Shown piece by piece: positions 45,444-54,270 of a DNA stretch of 64,000 bases. The position numbers and the translations under genes were made by a program. Origin of the DNA: Chitinophaga polysaccharea (GTDB lineage: Bacteria > Bacteroidota > Bacteroidia > Chitinophagales > Chitinophagaceae); the NCBI RefSeq assembly GCF_902150045.1, contig NZ_CABFVU010000001.1:1364001-1428000 (forward strand), given 5' to 3'. The notes below the pieces were generated by a model. That model worked only from the letters and a program-made list of their open reading frames with translations, was not told where the DNA came from and made no database searches. Position 1 is the first letter of the stretch, and each line of letters starts with the position of its first letter.

Positions 45444-45761
45444 TTAATTTTTCAGCCTGTTAAGAATGTTAATATCTACTGAGTGTGTGTTTCTGTACAC
45501 CATTGTAATGATAGCCAGTCCAACCGCTACTTCCGCAGCCGCTACCACCATTATAAAGAATACGAAGAGTTGTGCAGAACCGGCATCAACCCTGCCTGCA
45601 TCTGCCCACATCTTGGAAAATGATACCATCAGCAGGTTCACTGCATTCAGCATCAGCTCTATGCACATAAAAATAATAATCGCATTTCTGCGCATCAGAA
45701 CACCCATCACACCTATACAAAACAAGGCGATACTCAGGAATATGTAATATTGAACAGGCAT
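45444..45761 (-). CDS. nuoK: NADH-quinone oxidoreductase subunit K
   Basis: Small membrane subunit, 105 aa, three helices. It carries the two conserved glutamates in [17 protein letters not shown] and [17 protein letters not shown], which take part in proton transfer. It is 45 bp after nuoJ. Confidence 0.97.
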   Translation of the reverse strand: MPVQYYIFLSIALFCIGVMGVLMRRNAIIIFMCIELMLNAVNLLMVSFSKMWADAGRVDAGSAQLFVFFIMVVAAAEVAVGLAIITMVYRNTHSVDINILNRLKN

Positions 45762-45806
45762 AAAATAAATTACGAGTTAGAAATTACGGATCATCAATCC
45801 GTATGG

Positions 45807-46307
45807 CTATTCTTTTTTACCGATTACCACGGCGCCGATCATTGCACTGAGGAACAGGATACTGCTCACCTCAAACGGCACCACATATTGTTTGAACAGG
45901 ATCATACCGAGGTTTTTGATCAACCCGATATCAGTAGCATTTGTGCTCAGGGCCGGCATGCTGGCATCGCGCAATGCAGCTACCAGTACCACCAGTAATG
46001 CACCGCCGCTGATAGCGCCGGCATATTTCAGCCAGTTCCGTTTCTGGGGCTCCAGTTCAGCATTCAGGTTCATGAGCATCAGTACATACAGGAACAATAC
46101 CATGATAGCCCCCGCATATACAATGATATGTACTACTGCCAGGAACTGGGCATTCATCATGATGTAGTGCCCCGCTATGGTAAAGAATGTTACGATCAGG
46201 CACAACACGCTCGTTACAGGATTTTTACTCAATACCACGCCCAACGCTGATACCAGCGCTACGACCGACAGCACCATGAAAATTATTTGTTGTATACTCA
46301 TTCCCAT
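45807..46307 (-). CDS. nuoJ: NADH-quinone oxidoreductase subunit J
   Basis: Membrane subunit of complex I, 166 aa with five helices. Typical segments are VLSKNPVTSVLCLI, AQFLAVVHIIVYAGAIMVLF and, near the end, VSSILFLSAMIGAVVIGKKE. It lies between nuoI and nuoK. Confidence 0.96.
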   Translation of the reverse strand: MGMSIQQIIFMVLSVVALVSALGVVLSKNPVTSVLCLIVTFFTIAGHYIMMNAQFLAVVHIIVYAGAIMVLFLYVLMLMNLNAELEPQKRNWLKYAGAISGGALLVVLVAALRDASMPALSTNATDIGLIKNLGMILFKQYVVPFEVSSILFLSAMIGAVVIGKKE

Positions 46308-46360
46308 CTCTGCTATGTTTGACTATTGTATTTTTAGCTAAATGTGCGCTGTGAATAATA

Positions 46361-46864
46361 TTATTTGCCTTCTTTCGGATGAGGAATCAGCAGATCATCT
46401 TTTCCATAGATAAAGCCTTTACGCTGATAGTTTGCCGGGGCAAATGTTTCAGACATATAAACAGCATCTTTCGGACAAGCTTCTTCACAAAAACCACAGA
46501 AAATGCAACGGAGCATATTGATCTCATATTTCGCTGCATACTTCTCTTCCCTGTATAGGTGCTCTTCCCCTTCTTTTCTTTCTGCTGCTTCCATGGTAAT
46601 AGCTTCAGCAGGACAGGCCACTGCGCACAATCCGCAGGCGGTGCATCTTTCGCGTCCTTCCTCATCCCGGTTCAGCACATGTAACCCGCGGAATACGGGG
46701 CTGAAATCACGCTTTTTTTCAGGAAAGCTAACAGTCGCTTTCTTCTGAAAAAGGTGCTTAAAAGTGATACCCATACCTTTGGCAATAGCAGGGATGTACA
46801 TCTTCTCGGCCAATGTCATTGGCCGGCGGTCTACTGCTTTTGCCCTGTTAGTTAATGCTTGCAT
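46361..46864 (-). CDS. nuoI: NADH-quinone oxidoreductase subunit I
   Basis: Peripheral arm subunit carrying two 4Fe-4S clusters (N6a and N6b), 167 aa. The ligands are in CTACGLCAVACPAEA and CIFCGFCEEACPKDA. RGLHVLNRDEEGRERC precedes the first cluster as in the family. It connects the hydrogenase-like module to the quinone site. Confidence 0.97.
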   Translation of the reverse strand: MQALTNRAKAVDRRPMTLAEKMYIPAIAKGMGITFKHLFQKKATVSFPEKKRDFSPVFRGLHVLNRDEEGRERCTACGLCAVACPAEAITMEAAERKEGEEHLYREEKYAAKYEINMLRCIFCGFCEEACPKDAVYMSETFAPANYQRKGFIYGKDDLLIPHPKEGK

Positions 46865-46917
46865 AATGAATGCTTTATTTAATCCACACGTTCTGTGTGT
46901 ATTTGATCAGATAATAA

Positions 46918-47961
46918 TTAGTGTTGACGGGCCAATACAAGGGCGCCGGTGATCAACATATTTACCAGTGCCAGCGGGATCATCACCTTCCATCCCAGGC
47001 GCATCAGCTGGTCGTAACGGAATCTTGGAACCGTCCAGCGTACCCACATAAAGAAGAAAATGAACAACAGTGTTTTTACAAACAATGCCAGGAACCCGAG
47101 GATAGTCACCATGTTCGGATCCAGGCCCAGTTTATCCATGTAAGGGAAGGCGTAGCCTCCAAAATACATAGTGGAGATGAGCGCGGAGCTGATGAACATG
47201 TTGATATATTCCGCAAACAGGAAGAAACCGAGTTTCATGGAAGAGTATTCCAGGTGATAACCACCATTCAGTTCGTTTTCGGCTTCCGGTAAATCGAACG
47301 GAGCGCGGTTACATTCTGCAAAAGCGCATACCAGGAAGATAAAAAATCCTAATGGCTGGTACACCACGTTCCATAAACCATGACGCTGTTGCTCTACAAT
47401 ATCTTTCAGGCTCAGGGAACCGGTGAGCATCAGTAATGCGATCAGTGCCAGTCCCATTGGCAGTTCGTAGGAAATGATCTGCGAAGCTGCGCGTACAGAG
47501 GCCAGCAGGGAGTATTTATTATTGGATGCCCAACCGCCTATCATAATACCATATACGCCCATACTCACTACGCCGAAGATGAAGAGTATCCCGATGTTCA
47601 CATCCGCGATCTGCAGGGAAACAGTGCGGCCGGCAATTACCAGCGAATCGCCCCAGGGAATCACGGCGCTGGTCATACAGGCTACCAGCATAGCGATGGA
47701 GGGACCCAGTATAAAGAGAAAGCGGTTGGAATTGGTGGGAATGATTTCTTCTTTAAAGAAGAGTTTACCACCATCCGCCAGCGGTTGCAGCAATCCCATG
47801 AAACCTGCGCGGTTAGGGCCTAAGCGGTCCTGGATCCAGGCAGCTACCTTTCTTTCGCCCCAGGTAGAATACATGGCCACTACCAGTGAAAGTACCAGCA
47901 CTCCCGATATCAGGAGCACTTTTTCAATTATAAAAAACCAATCTATGCTTAATAAGGTCAT
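46918..47961 (-). CDS. nuoH: NADH-quinone oxidoreductase subunit H
   Basis: Membrane subunit forming part of the quinone chamber, 347 aa with eight helices. Conserved blocks are WGERKVAAWIQDRLGPNRAG, the quinone-site loop EVIPTNSN-like EEIIPTNSN, CAFAECNRAPFDLPEAENEL and RWTVPRFRYDQLMRLGWK. Confidence 0.97.
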   Translation of the reverse strand: MTLLSIDWFFIIEKVLLISGVLVLSLVVAMYSTWGERKVAAWIQDRLGPNRAGFMGLLQPLADGGKLFFKEEIIPTNSNRFLFILGPSIAMLVACMTSAVIPWGDSLVIAGRTVSLQIADVNIGILFIFGVVSMGVYGIMIGGWASNNKYSLLASVRAASQIISYELPMGLALIALLMLTGSLSLKDIVEQQRHGLWNVVYQPLGFFIFLVCAFAECNRAPFDLPEAENELNGGYHLEYSSMKLGFFLFAEYINMFISSALISTMYFGGYAFPYMDKLGLDPNMVTILGFLALFVKTLLFIFFFMWVRWTVPRFRYDQLMRLGWKVMIPLALVNMLITGALVLARQH

Positions 47962-47982
47962 ACTTACACGTAATTACGATTG

Positions 47983-49071
47983 TTACTTCTTAAAATCATC
48001 AGAGTGAGCAGGGCCGTCGATCTTCGACAGTTCGATATCAGGCCTGTTTACCTTGCTTTCAGAGTGGATATCAAATAACAACCGTGGTTGTCTTCCATCC
48101 AGTACTTCCACCAGCGGATCTTTAGGTTTTACGGTATTTACGTAGTGACCCTGGGAAATAACGCTGTTACGTTCTATTTTGCGCGGACCTTCAATGATCC
48201 AGTCTTTTGCATCTTTCTTATCGAAGCGGCAGGTATCGCAGATAAAATCTTCCACTTCCCCGTATTTATCTTTACGGGCAGTTACGCGGAATATCTCATC
48301 GCCACGCATCCACAATACGGTTTTACCGCAGCATTTCGGATTTTCGCAGTTACGGTGCGCATCTACCGGTTTCAGGAACCATACACGGTTTTTAAAGCGG
48401 AAGGTTTGATCGGTCAACGCGCCTACCGGGCAAACGTCGATGACGTTACCGATAAAGTCGTTATCGAGCGACTGGGAGATGTAGGTGCTGATTTCGGAAG
48501 CATCGCCACGGCCCAGGATACCATGTTCGCGTTTTTCTGTGAGCTGATCGGCAGTGTATACACAACGGTAGCAAAGGATACAGCGTGTCATATGCAGTTT
48601 GATATGATCGCCGAGATCCACTTTATCAAATGTTCTGCGTTTGAACTCGTAACGGGTGCTGTCGGCGCCGTGCTCGTAGCTCAGGTCCTGCAGGTGGCAC
48701 TCTCCCGCCTGATCACAAACCGGGCAGTCCAGCGGGTGATTGAGCAGCAGGAATTCCACCACGCCCTTACGTGCATCCAGTACTTCCGGGGAAGTGATGT
48801 TGGCCACTTCCATACCATCCATTACGGTAGTACGGCAGCTGGCCACCAGTTTAGGCATGGGGCGCGGATCGGCATCGGAGCCTTTGGATACTTTTACCAG
48901 GCAGGTACGGCATTTACCGCCGCTGCCCTGCAGTTTGGAATAGTAACACATGGCCGGCGGCACTACTTCTCCTCCTATCTTCCGGGCCGCATTCAGTATG
49001 GTTGTACCGGGTTCCACCTCTACAGAGATGTTATCGATCTTAACCTTAAATAATTTTATTTCCTCCGCCAT
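47983..49071 (-). CDS. nuoG: NADH-quinone oxidoreductase subunit G, short form
   Basis: Iron-sulfur subunit of complex I. The start is set at 49071 (MAEEIKLFKVK); the frame is open to 49101. It carries the 2Fe-2S ligands (MCYYSKLQGSGGKCRTC), the His/Cys set of the next cluster (HPLDCPVCDQAGEC) and CILCYRCV. The start of a molybdopterin-type 4Fe-4S segment (CENPKCCGKT to CDTCRF) follows, and then the protein ends at 362 aa. E. coli NuoG has about 900 aa, so the large molybdopterin-oxidoreductase-like domain is missing. I associate this short type with Bacteroidota. There is no frameshift or downstream fragment, so this is a natural short form. Confidence 0.93.
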   Translation of the reverse strand: MAEEIKLFKVKIDNISVEVEPGTTILNAARKIGGEVVPPAMCYYSKLQGSGGKCRTCLVKVSKGSDADPRPMPKLVASCRTTVMDGMEVANITSPEVLDARKGVVEFLLLNHPLDCPVCDQAGECHLQDLSYEHGADSTRYEFKRRTFDKVDLGDHIKLHMTRCILCYRCVYTADQLTEKREHGILGRGDASEISTYISQSLDNDFIGNVIDVCPVGALTDQTFRFKNRVWFLKPVDAHRNCENPKCCGKTVLWMRGDEIFRVTARKDKYGEVEDFICDTCRFDKKDAKDWIIEGPRKIERNSVISQGHYVNTVKPKDPLVEVLDGRQPRLLFDIHSESKVNRPDIELSKIDGPAHSDDFKK

Positions 49072-49145
49072 CTTAATATCTTTTGTGCTCGCGGGGAGCA
49101 ACGTTTGTTATATATAGATTCTTTTTTTCAGTAGATACATACCCG

Positions 49146-50510
49146 TTATACCGCTGCTGGTGTTGGTACCGGCAACGGATCTGCGTAATGGGCCAGGCCG
49201 AAGTTACGGGTCTGTGATTCTTCGGGATTTGCCACATGCCATTCAAATTCATCACGGAAGTGACGGATGGCTGCTGCTACCGGCCATGCTGCTGCATCGC
49301 CAAGCGGGCAGATCGTGTTTCCTTCTATTTTACGCTGGATATCCCACAGTAAATCGATGTCGCTCATTTTGCCTTTACCATACTCGATGTTGTGCAGCAC
49401 TTTCTTCATCCATCCGGTGCCTTCACGGCAAGGGCTGCACTGGCCGCAGCTTTCATGGTGATAAAAGCGTGCGAAGGTAAGGGTGTTGCGAACAATACAC
49501 TGGTCTTCGTCCATTACAATAAATCCGCCGGAGCCCAACATAGATCCTGTTGCAAACCCGCCGTCGGCAAGGCTTTCATAGGTCATCATCCGGGTTTCGC
49601 CTTTTGCAGTTTTCAGCAGCAGGTTAGCGGGTAATACCGGTACGGAAGAACCGCCGGGGATACAGGCTTTCAGCCTTTTATTATTTTTGATACCTCCGCA
49701 ATATTCATCAGAGTAGATGAATTCCTCTACGGAGATATTCATTTCGATTTCATAAACACCGGGTTTGTTGATATTACCGCAGGCAGAGATAAGCTTGGTA
49801 CCTGTAGATTTGCCGGTGCCGTATTTAATATATTCGTCGCCGCCAATATTGATAATAGGCACTACTGCAGCCAGTGTTTCCACGTTGTTTACCACGGTAG
49901 GCGACTGCCACAGGCCTTTCACCGCGGGGAATGGCGGTTTAATACGTGGGTTACCGCGTTTGCCTTCCAGGGATTCTATCAGGGCTGTTTCTTCACCGCA
50001 GATATAGGCGCCGGCGCCGCGTTGTACATATATTTCAAGATCAAAACCACTGCCCTGGATATTTTTTCCCAGCCAGCCTTTATTTTTTGCTTCTGCAATG
50101 GCCTGTTCCAGGATATCCGGGATCCAGGCGTACTCGCCGCGGATGTAGATATAGCAACTGTTAGCGCCGAGGGCAAAGCTGGAGATCAGTAATCCTTCAA
50201 TGAGGAGGTGGGGAATGAATTCCATGAGGTAGCGGTCTTTGAACGTACCTGGTTCCGATTCATCGGCATTGCAAACCAGGTAGCGTGGCACGCCTTCCGG
50301 TTTGGCGATGAAACTCCATTTCAGGCCGGTAGGGAACCCCGCGCCGCCACGACCTCTAAGGCCGCTCTTCTTCACTTCATCCAGTACGCCGTCCGGTCCC
50401 AGGGTTTTCAGCGCTTTTTCAGCTGCAGCATAACCGCCGTTGCTCCGGTAGGTATCAAAGTACCGGATGCCTTCAATATGTGCTTTATCTAACAGTAATT
50501 TGCGTCCCAT
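49146..50510 (-). CDS. nuoF: NADH-quinone oxidoreductase subunit F
   Basis: NADH-binding flavoprotein subunit of complex I, 454 aa. The FMN/NADH site contains SGLRGRGGAGFPTGLKW and NADESEPGTFKDR. GAGAYICGEETALIESLEG is a further signature, and the 4Fe-4S (N3) ligands are in ESCGQCSPCREG and TICPLGDAAAWP. Its presence with nuoE and nuoG shows that this complex I oxidises NADH rather than ferredoxin. Confidence 0.97.
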   Translation of the reverse strand: MGRKLLLDKAHIEGIRYFDTYRSNGGYAAAEKALKTLGPDGVLDEVKKSGLRGRGGAGFPTGLKWSFIAKPEGVPRYLVCNADESEPGTFKDRYLMEFIPHLLIEGLLISSFALGANSCYIYIRGEYAWIPDILEQAIAEAKNKGWLGKNIQGSGFDLEIYVQRGAGAYICGEETALIESLEGKRGNPRIKPPFPAVKGLWQSPTVVNNVETLAAVVPIINIGGDEYIKYGTGKSTGTKLISACGNINKPGVYEIEMNISVEEFIYSDEYCGGIKNNKRLKACIPGGSSVPVLPANLLLKTAKGETRMMTYESLADGGFATGSMLGSGGFIVMDEDQCIVRNTLTFARFYHHESCGQCSPCREGTGWMKKVLHNIEYGKGKMSDIDLLWDIQRKIEGNTICPLGDAAAWPVAAAIRHFRDEFEWHVANPEESQTRNFGLAHYADPLPVPTPAAV

Positions 50511-50574
50511 TGTCTTCCTTATGGTGTAATGTTACCGGTATTTCCGGCGTCATTACCAGATTTGTGTATATCTT

Positions 50575-50787
50575 TTATGCCTTACGTATGCCGTGTTGCG
50601 AAATGCGTTCTGCCAGCCTGTAGAACAGGAGTCCTGCGCTGACACCACAAATAACGGAAACAAGCCAGTTATCGATCCGCCACAGTGCTGTGAGTAACAA
50701 CATCAGCAGTATAGCTTCCGCTATTAATAATTTGTGGCGCTGATACATTTCCTTTGCACGCACGATCATGTTGTTTTTAGGATGCAT
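50575..50787 (-). CDS. Small two-helix membrane protein inside the nuo operon, unknown function
   Basis: 70-aa protein between nuoE and nuoF. Its ATG shares one base with the nuoE stop (TGATG), so it is almost certainly translated, by coupling. Two hydrophobic helices, about 19-36 (LLIAEAILLMLLLTALW) and 41-59 (WLVSVICGVSAGLLFYRL), are flanked by basic residues, with KEMYQRHK at the front and RISQHGIRKA at the end. It is not one of the fourteen standard Nuo subunits and I do not recognise it. Possible roles are an accessory or assembly subunit. Confidence 0.72.
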   Translation of the reverse strand: MHPKNNMIVRAKEMYQRHKLLIAEAILLMLLLTALWRIDNWLVSVICGVSAGLLFYRLAERISQHGIRKA

Positions 50788-51290
50788 CAGTTCGCGTTTG
50801 CTTTAGACCTGCATTCCGCAATGATTTCATCTACTTTGGCCGGCGTAAGGTGTTCCCTGTAATGTTTGCCCAATTGCATCATGGGAGCATAACCGCAGGC
50901 GCCGAGGCATTCTACCGTTTTAAGGGTAAACAGCCCATCGGCGGTAGTTTCACCTACGCCGATACCCAGCTTGCTTTTAATGTAATCAATGATCTGATCG
51001 GAGCCACTTACCATGCATGGACCTGTTTGGCATACCTCAAATAAATAGGCGCCTACGGGTTTCAGGTTAAACATGCTGTAGAAGGTAGCTACTTCATACA
51101 CTTCAATTGATTTCAGTTGCAGTAAAGTAGCAACGTAGTCCATTGTTTCTGCACTCAGCCATCCACCAAATGCTTCCTGAGCCAGGTGCAACACCGGTAT
51201 CAACGCACTTTTCTGCTTTCCTTCCGGGTAGCGTGCAATGATTTCTTTTACTTTATTCAGTTTCTCTTCAGAAAATTGAACCACAGCCAT
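50787..51290 (-). CDS. nuoE: NADH-quinone oxidoreductase subunit E
   Basis: Thioredoxin-like 2Fe-2S subunit (cluster N1a), 167 aa. The four ligands are in VCQTGPCMVSGS and CLGACGYAP. The N-terminal helical part (YPEGKQKSALIPVLHLAQ) and VATFYSMFNLKPVG are typical of the family. It overlaps the following small membrane gene by one base. Confidence 0.97.
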   Translation of the reverse strand: MAVVQFSEEKLNKVKEIIARYPEGKQKSALIPVLHLAQEAFGGWLSAETMDYVATLLQLKSIEVYEVATFYSMFNLKPVGAYLFEVCQTGPCMVSGSDQIIDYIKSKLGIGVGETTADGLFTLKTVECLGACGYAPMMQLGKHYREHLTPAKVDEIIAECRSKANAN

Positions 51291-51332
51291 TTTTTTATTC
51301 AGCTTTAATCTTCGAAATATTCAATAGCGCAA

Positions 51333-52553
51333 CTACGCATCCAGTTCACCTGCAATCAGGTTCAGGCTACTCATACAAACGATCGCATCGCTCAGCATAG
51401 AGCCTTGTACCAGTTCGGCGTAAGCCTGGTAGTAAATGAAGCAGGGACGGCGGAAGTGCAACCGGTAAGGGCTGCGGCCACCATCGCTGATCAGGTAAAA
51501 ACCAAGTTCCCCATTTGCGCCTTCCACTGCGTTGTACACTTCACCGGGAAGTATATCTGCTTCTCCCATCACTATTTTAAAGTGATAGATGAGCGCCTCC
51601 ATTTTTGTATAAACATCCTGTTTTTCAGGCAGGTAATAAGCAGGTACATCTGCGTGGTATACATCTGCCGGCAGGCTTTTCAGTTTATCCATCGCCTGGC
51701 GGATAATGCTGATGCTTTCCCACATTTCGGCATTACGCACCTGGAAACGGTCGTAGCTGTCGCCGGTAGTACCTACCGGTATAGAAAAGTCGAAATCCTG
51801 ATAAGAGCTGTATGGATTGGCCACGCGTACATCATAGTCCACACCGGCAGCGCGCAGGTTAGGACCGGTAAAGCCGTAGCTGAGCGCTCTTTCTGCGGAG
51901 ATAGCACCTACACCCTGTGTACGTTCCATAAAAATACGGTTACGGGTAAGCAGGGTTTCAAACTCTTTCAGCACAGCGGGATATTCGTTCAGGAAGCGTT
52001 CTATTTTTGCAAAGGCAGCCGGTGTGAAATTCCTTTCAAATCCGCCAATACGGCCGATGTTGGTGGTAAGGCGGGACCCGCAGATCTCTTCGTAAATTTC
52101 GTAGATCAGTTCGCGGTAGGTCATCACGTATACGAAACCGGTTAATGCACCGGTATCTACTCCCATTACGGAGCTACAGATCAGGTGATCGGCTATACGG
52201 GCCAGCTCCATGATGATTACGCGGAGGTAATCCACTCTTTTAGGCGTTTCAATGCCGAGGAGCTTTTCTACTGTGAGCAGCCAGCCCATATTATTGATGG
52301 GGGCTGAGCAATAGTTCAGGCGGTCTGTGAGTGGTGTGATCTGGTAATAAGGGCGGCGTTCTGCAATTTTCTCAAATGCGCGGTGAATATACCCTACGGT
52401 AGAAACAGCGCTTACGATACGTTCGCCATCGATTTCCAGAATGTTTTGAAATACGCCATGCGTAGCCGGGTGTGTAGGGCCCAGGTTAAGCGTTTGCGTA
52501 TCTTTTTCTATAGAGCCTTCCGGCAGTTTTATATGTTGTTTTTGATCTAACAT
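51333..52553 (-). CDS. nuoD: NADH-quinone oxidoreductase subunit D
   Basis: 49-kDa type subunit that forms the quinone pocket with NuoB, 406 aa. Features: NLGPTHPATHGVFQNILEI, GYIHRAFEKIAERRPYYQ, DRLNYCSAPINNMGW and the C-terminal RRPCFIYYQAY ending SLNLIAGELDA. It is separate from nuoC, unlike the fused form in E. coli. Confidence 0.97.
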   Translation of the reverse strand: MLDQKQHIKLPEGSIEKDTQTLNLGPTHPATHGVFQNILEIDGERIVSAVSTVGYIHRAFEKIAERRPYYQITPLTDRLNYCSAPINNMGWLLTVEKLLGIETPKRVDYLRVIIMELARIADHLICSSVMGVDTGALTGFVYVMTYRELIYEIYEEICGSRLTTNIGRIGGFERNFTPAAFAKIERFLNEYPAVLKEFETLLTRNRIFMERTQGVGAISAERALSYGFTGPNLRAAGVDYDVRVANPYSSYQDFDFSIPVGTTGDSYDRFQVRNAEMWESISIIRQAMDKLKSLPADVYHADVPAYYLPEKQDVYTKMEALIYHFKIVMGEADILPGEVYNAVEGANGELGFYLISDGGRSPYRLHFRRPCFIYYQAYAELVQGSMLSDAIVCMSSLNLIAGELDA

Positions 52554-52565
52554 AACCTCGTTGTA

Positions 52566-53081
52566 TTAAAGATTTCCTCCCCTTCCAAACATCTCATCAT
52601 CTTTATCGATGCGCATGGAGTCTTCCAGCGGAAATTCCTTTCTCATGGGGAAATAGGTCATTTCGTCTACATTCAGTACACGGATCAGGTTAGGATGCCC
52701 TACAAAGTTGATCCCGAAGAAATCGTAAGTTTCCCTTTCCATCCAGTTGGCAGATTCATACAGTTTGGTTGCTGTAAAAACGTCTGGTTTGGCTACGGGT
52801 GCAAAAACTTTCAGACGGAGCCTGATATTATCCTGCAGGTTATGCAGGTGATATACTACTGCCAGTTCTTCGTTCTTCCGTTCGGGATAATGCACAGCAG
52901 TGATATCCGTTAAAAAACGAAAACGCAATTCCTCATCATCAAACAGGAATTGCATTACTTTCAGGTTATAATCTTTCTGTGCGGTGAGGGTAAGCAGCCC
53001 AAACGGCTCTTCAAAGCCGGTTAGCACATCTCCAAACTTCTCCGTCAGGCGTTGCTGTATGCGTTCGTTTGTTAAAGACAT
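52566..53081 (-). CDS. nuoC: NADH-quinone oxidoreductase subunit C
   Basis: 30-kDa type subunit of the peripheral arm. Start chosen at ATG 53081 (MSLTNERIQQRL); the longer frame would need TTG at 53087. The 171-aa protein contains FLTDITAVHYPER, YHLHNLQDNIRLRL and the signature WMERETYDFFGINFVGHP. It ends DDEMFGRGGNL. Confidence 0.95.
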   Translation of the reverse strand: MSLTNERIQQRLTEKFGDVLTGFEEPFGLLTLTAQKDYNLKVMQFLFDDEELRFRFLTDITAVHYPERKNEELAVVYHLHNLQDNIRLRLKVFAPVAKPDVFTATKLYESANWMERETYDFFGINFVGHPNLIRVLNVDEMTYFPMRKEFPLEDSMRIDKDDEMFGRGGNL

Positions 53082-53126
53082 TAACAATTTGAAATTTACG
53101 ATTTACAATTAACCATTCCCCTCTGC

Positions 53127-53690
53127 TTACTTGATCCCGTAAGACTCCATCAGTTCTTTATACCTGTCGGAGTTACGGCGGCGCAGACTTTCCTGGCCTA
53201 CCAGGGCTTGTATTTTCATGAAGCCATCGATGATACCTTCTGGTCTTGGAGGGCATCCCGGCACATACACATCTACCGGAATCACCTGGTCGATCCCCTG
53301 TAATACAGAATAGGTATCAAATATACCACCGCTGGAAGCGCAGGCGCCCACGGCCATTACCCAGCGTGGTTCTGCCATTTGCAGGTACACCTGGCGTACA
53401 ATAGGTCCCATTTTTTTGGAAATGGTGCCCATTACCATCAGCAAATCGCACTGGCGCGGCGTAAAGGCCATACGTTCAGCCCCAAAACGGGCCATATCGT
53501 AAGTAGCGGCCATGGTAGCCATAAATTCGATACCACAGCAGGAGGTAGCAAATGGTAAAGGCCAGATAGAGTTTTTACGCGCCAAACCTATCACCTTGTC
53601 AAAAGAGGTGGCATAAAACCCTTCACCGGAATATCCCTCGGGGATTTCCACCATCTTCACCTTGTTATTATATTGAACCGGACGAGCCAT
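53127..53690 (-). CDS. nuoB: NADH-quinone oxidoreductase subunit B
   Basis: PSST-type subunit binding cluster N2, 187 aa. Ligands are in ATSCCGIEFMA, GACASSGGIFDTY and VPGCPPRPEGI; TPRQCDLLMVMGTISKKM precedes. N2 passes electrons to quinone at the NuoB/NuoD interface. Confidence 0.98.
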   Translation of the reverse strand: MARPVQYNNKVKMVEIPEGYSGEGFYATSFDKVIGLARKNSIWPLPFATSCCGIEFMATMAATYDMARFGAERMAFTPRQCDLLMVMGTISKKMGPIVRQVYLQMAEPRWVMAVGACASSGGIFDTYSVLQGIDQVIPVDVYVPGCPPRPEGIIDGFMKIQALVGQESLRRRNSDRYKELMESYGIK

Positions 53691-53712
53691 TGGTTTTAAT
53701 TTAAAGAGTTAA

Positions 53713-54108
53713 TTAATCTTCCCATTTCAGTGCACCCTTCTTTGTAATGTAGATAAATCCACATAAAAAGAAGCCTACAAACATCAGCACAGCGGTAAAG
53801 CCTTCCCATCCCAATTCCCTGAAATTAACCGCATAAGGGTAGAAAAAGATTACTTCCACATCAAATAACACGAAAAGAATAGCGGTCAGAAAGTACTTGA
53901 TGGCCACCGGCTGACGGGCATTGCCCTTTTGCTCGATACCACTTTCAAAGTTAATAAGCTTGTCGCTGGTTTTGCGTTTAGGACCTAAAAAGTGAGTAGC
54001 TAACATCGTGATCCCAACGAAACCTAAAGCAGCAATTAATTGCAGTACTATAGGGAAATAGCTAAAAGGAGTAGTCGTTGCTGACAAAAATACAGTTTCT
54101 GTATACAT
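53713..54108 (-). CDS. nuoA: NADH-quinone oxidoreductase subunit A
   Basis: Small membrane subunit, 131 aa with three helices. The start is set at ATG 54108 (MYTETVFLSATT); the frame is open to 54207, but a strong promoter lies inside that stretch. Typical features are NFESGIEQKGNARQPVAIKYF (given here in part: SGIEQKGNARQP) and LFVLFDVEVIFFYPYAV. It is first in the nuo operon. Confidence 0.95.
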   Translation of the reverse strand: MYTETVFLSATTTPFSYFPIVLQLIAALGFVGITMLATHFLGPKRKTSDKLINFESGIEQKGNARQPVAIKYFLTAILFVLFDVEVIFFYPYAVNFRELGWEGFTAVLMFVGFFLCGFIYITKKGALKWED

Positions 54109-54140
54109 AAGCTTCCCGATAAAAACAGTGTCCGAATGCG

Positions 54141-54171
54141 CAAAAATACTGTAAGTTGACCAATTATCAAA
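54141..54171 (-). promoter_or_regulatory. Promoter of the nuo operon
   Basis: Exact Bacteroidota consensus on the minus strand: TTTG (54168-54171), 19-bp spacer, TATTTTTG (54141-54148). The transcript should begin near 54134, about 26 nt before the nuoA ATG. A second -7-like word (TAGATTTG) overlaps the -33 box. Confidence 0.82.
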
Positions 54172-54216
54172 TCTATTAAGAGTTAAAATATTATCTTTTT
54201 TCACCAAACGGAAACT

Positions 54217-54248
54217 AAAAAACCTCCTGTGAGTACAGGAGGTTTTTT
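54217..54248 (-). terminator. Terminator of the TPR protein operon
   Basis: Perfect 14-bp stem AAAAAACCTCCTGT (54217-54230) with its complement (54235-54248), loop GAGT. It follows the TPR gene by 22 bp and separates that operon from the nuo promoter. Confidence 0.92.
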
Positions 54249-54270
54249 AGCAATTATATGCAAATAATGC

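Noticed and set aside
48088..49053. Long plus-strand reading frame (321 codons) opposite nuoG
   Set aside because: The minus-strand gene has complete cluster motifs; the antisense frame shows no family motif and is a by-product of codon bias.
47983..49101. NuoG as a frameshifted or truncated pseudogene
   Set aside because: No remaining molybdopterin-domain sequence lies downstream and nuoH starts directly after; the short form is compatible with Bacteroidota complex I.
51405..52145. Antisense frame (246 codons) over nuoD
   Set aside because: nuoD is unambiguous; the antisense frame has no start signal or domain pattern.
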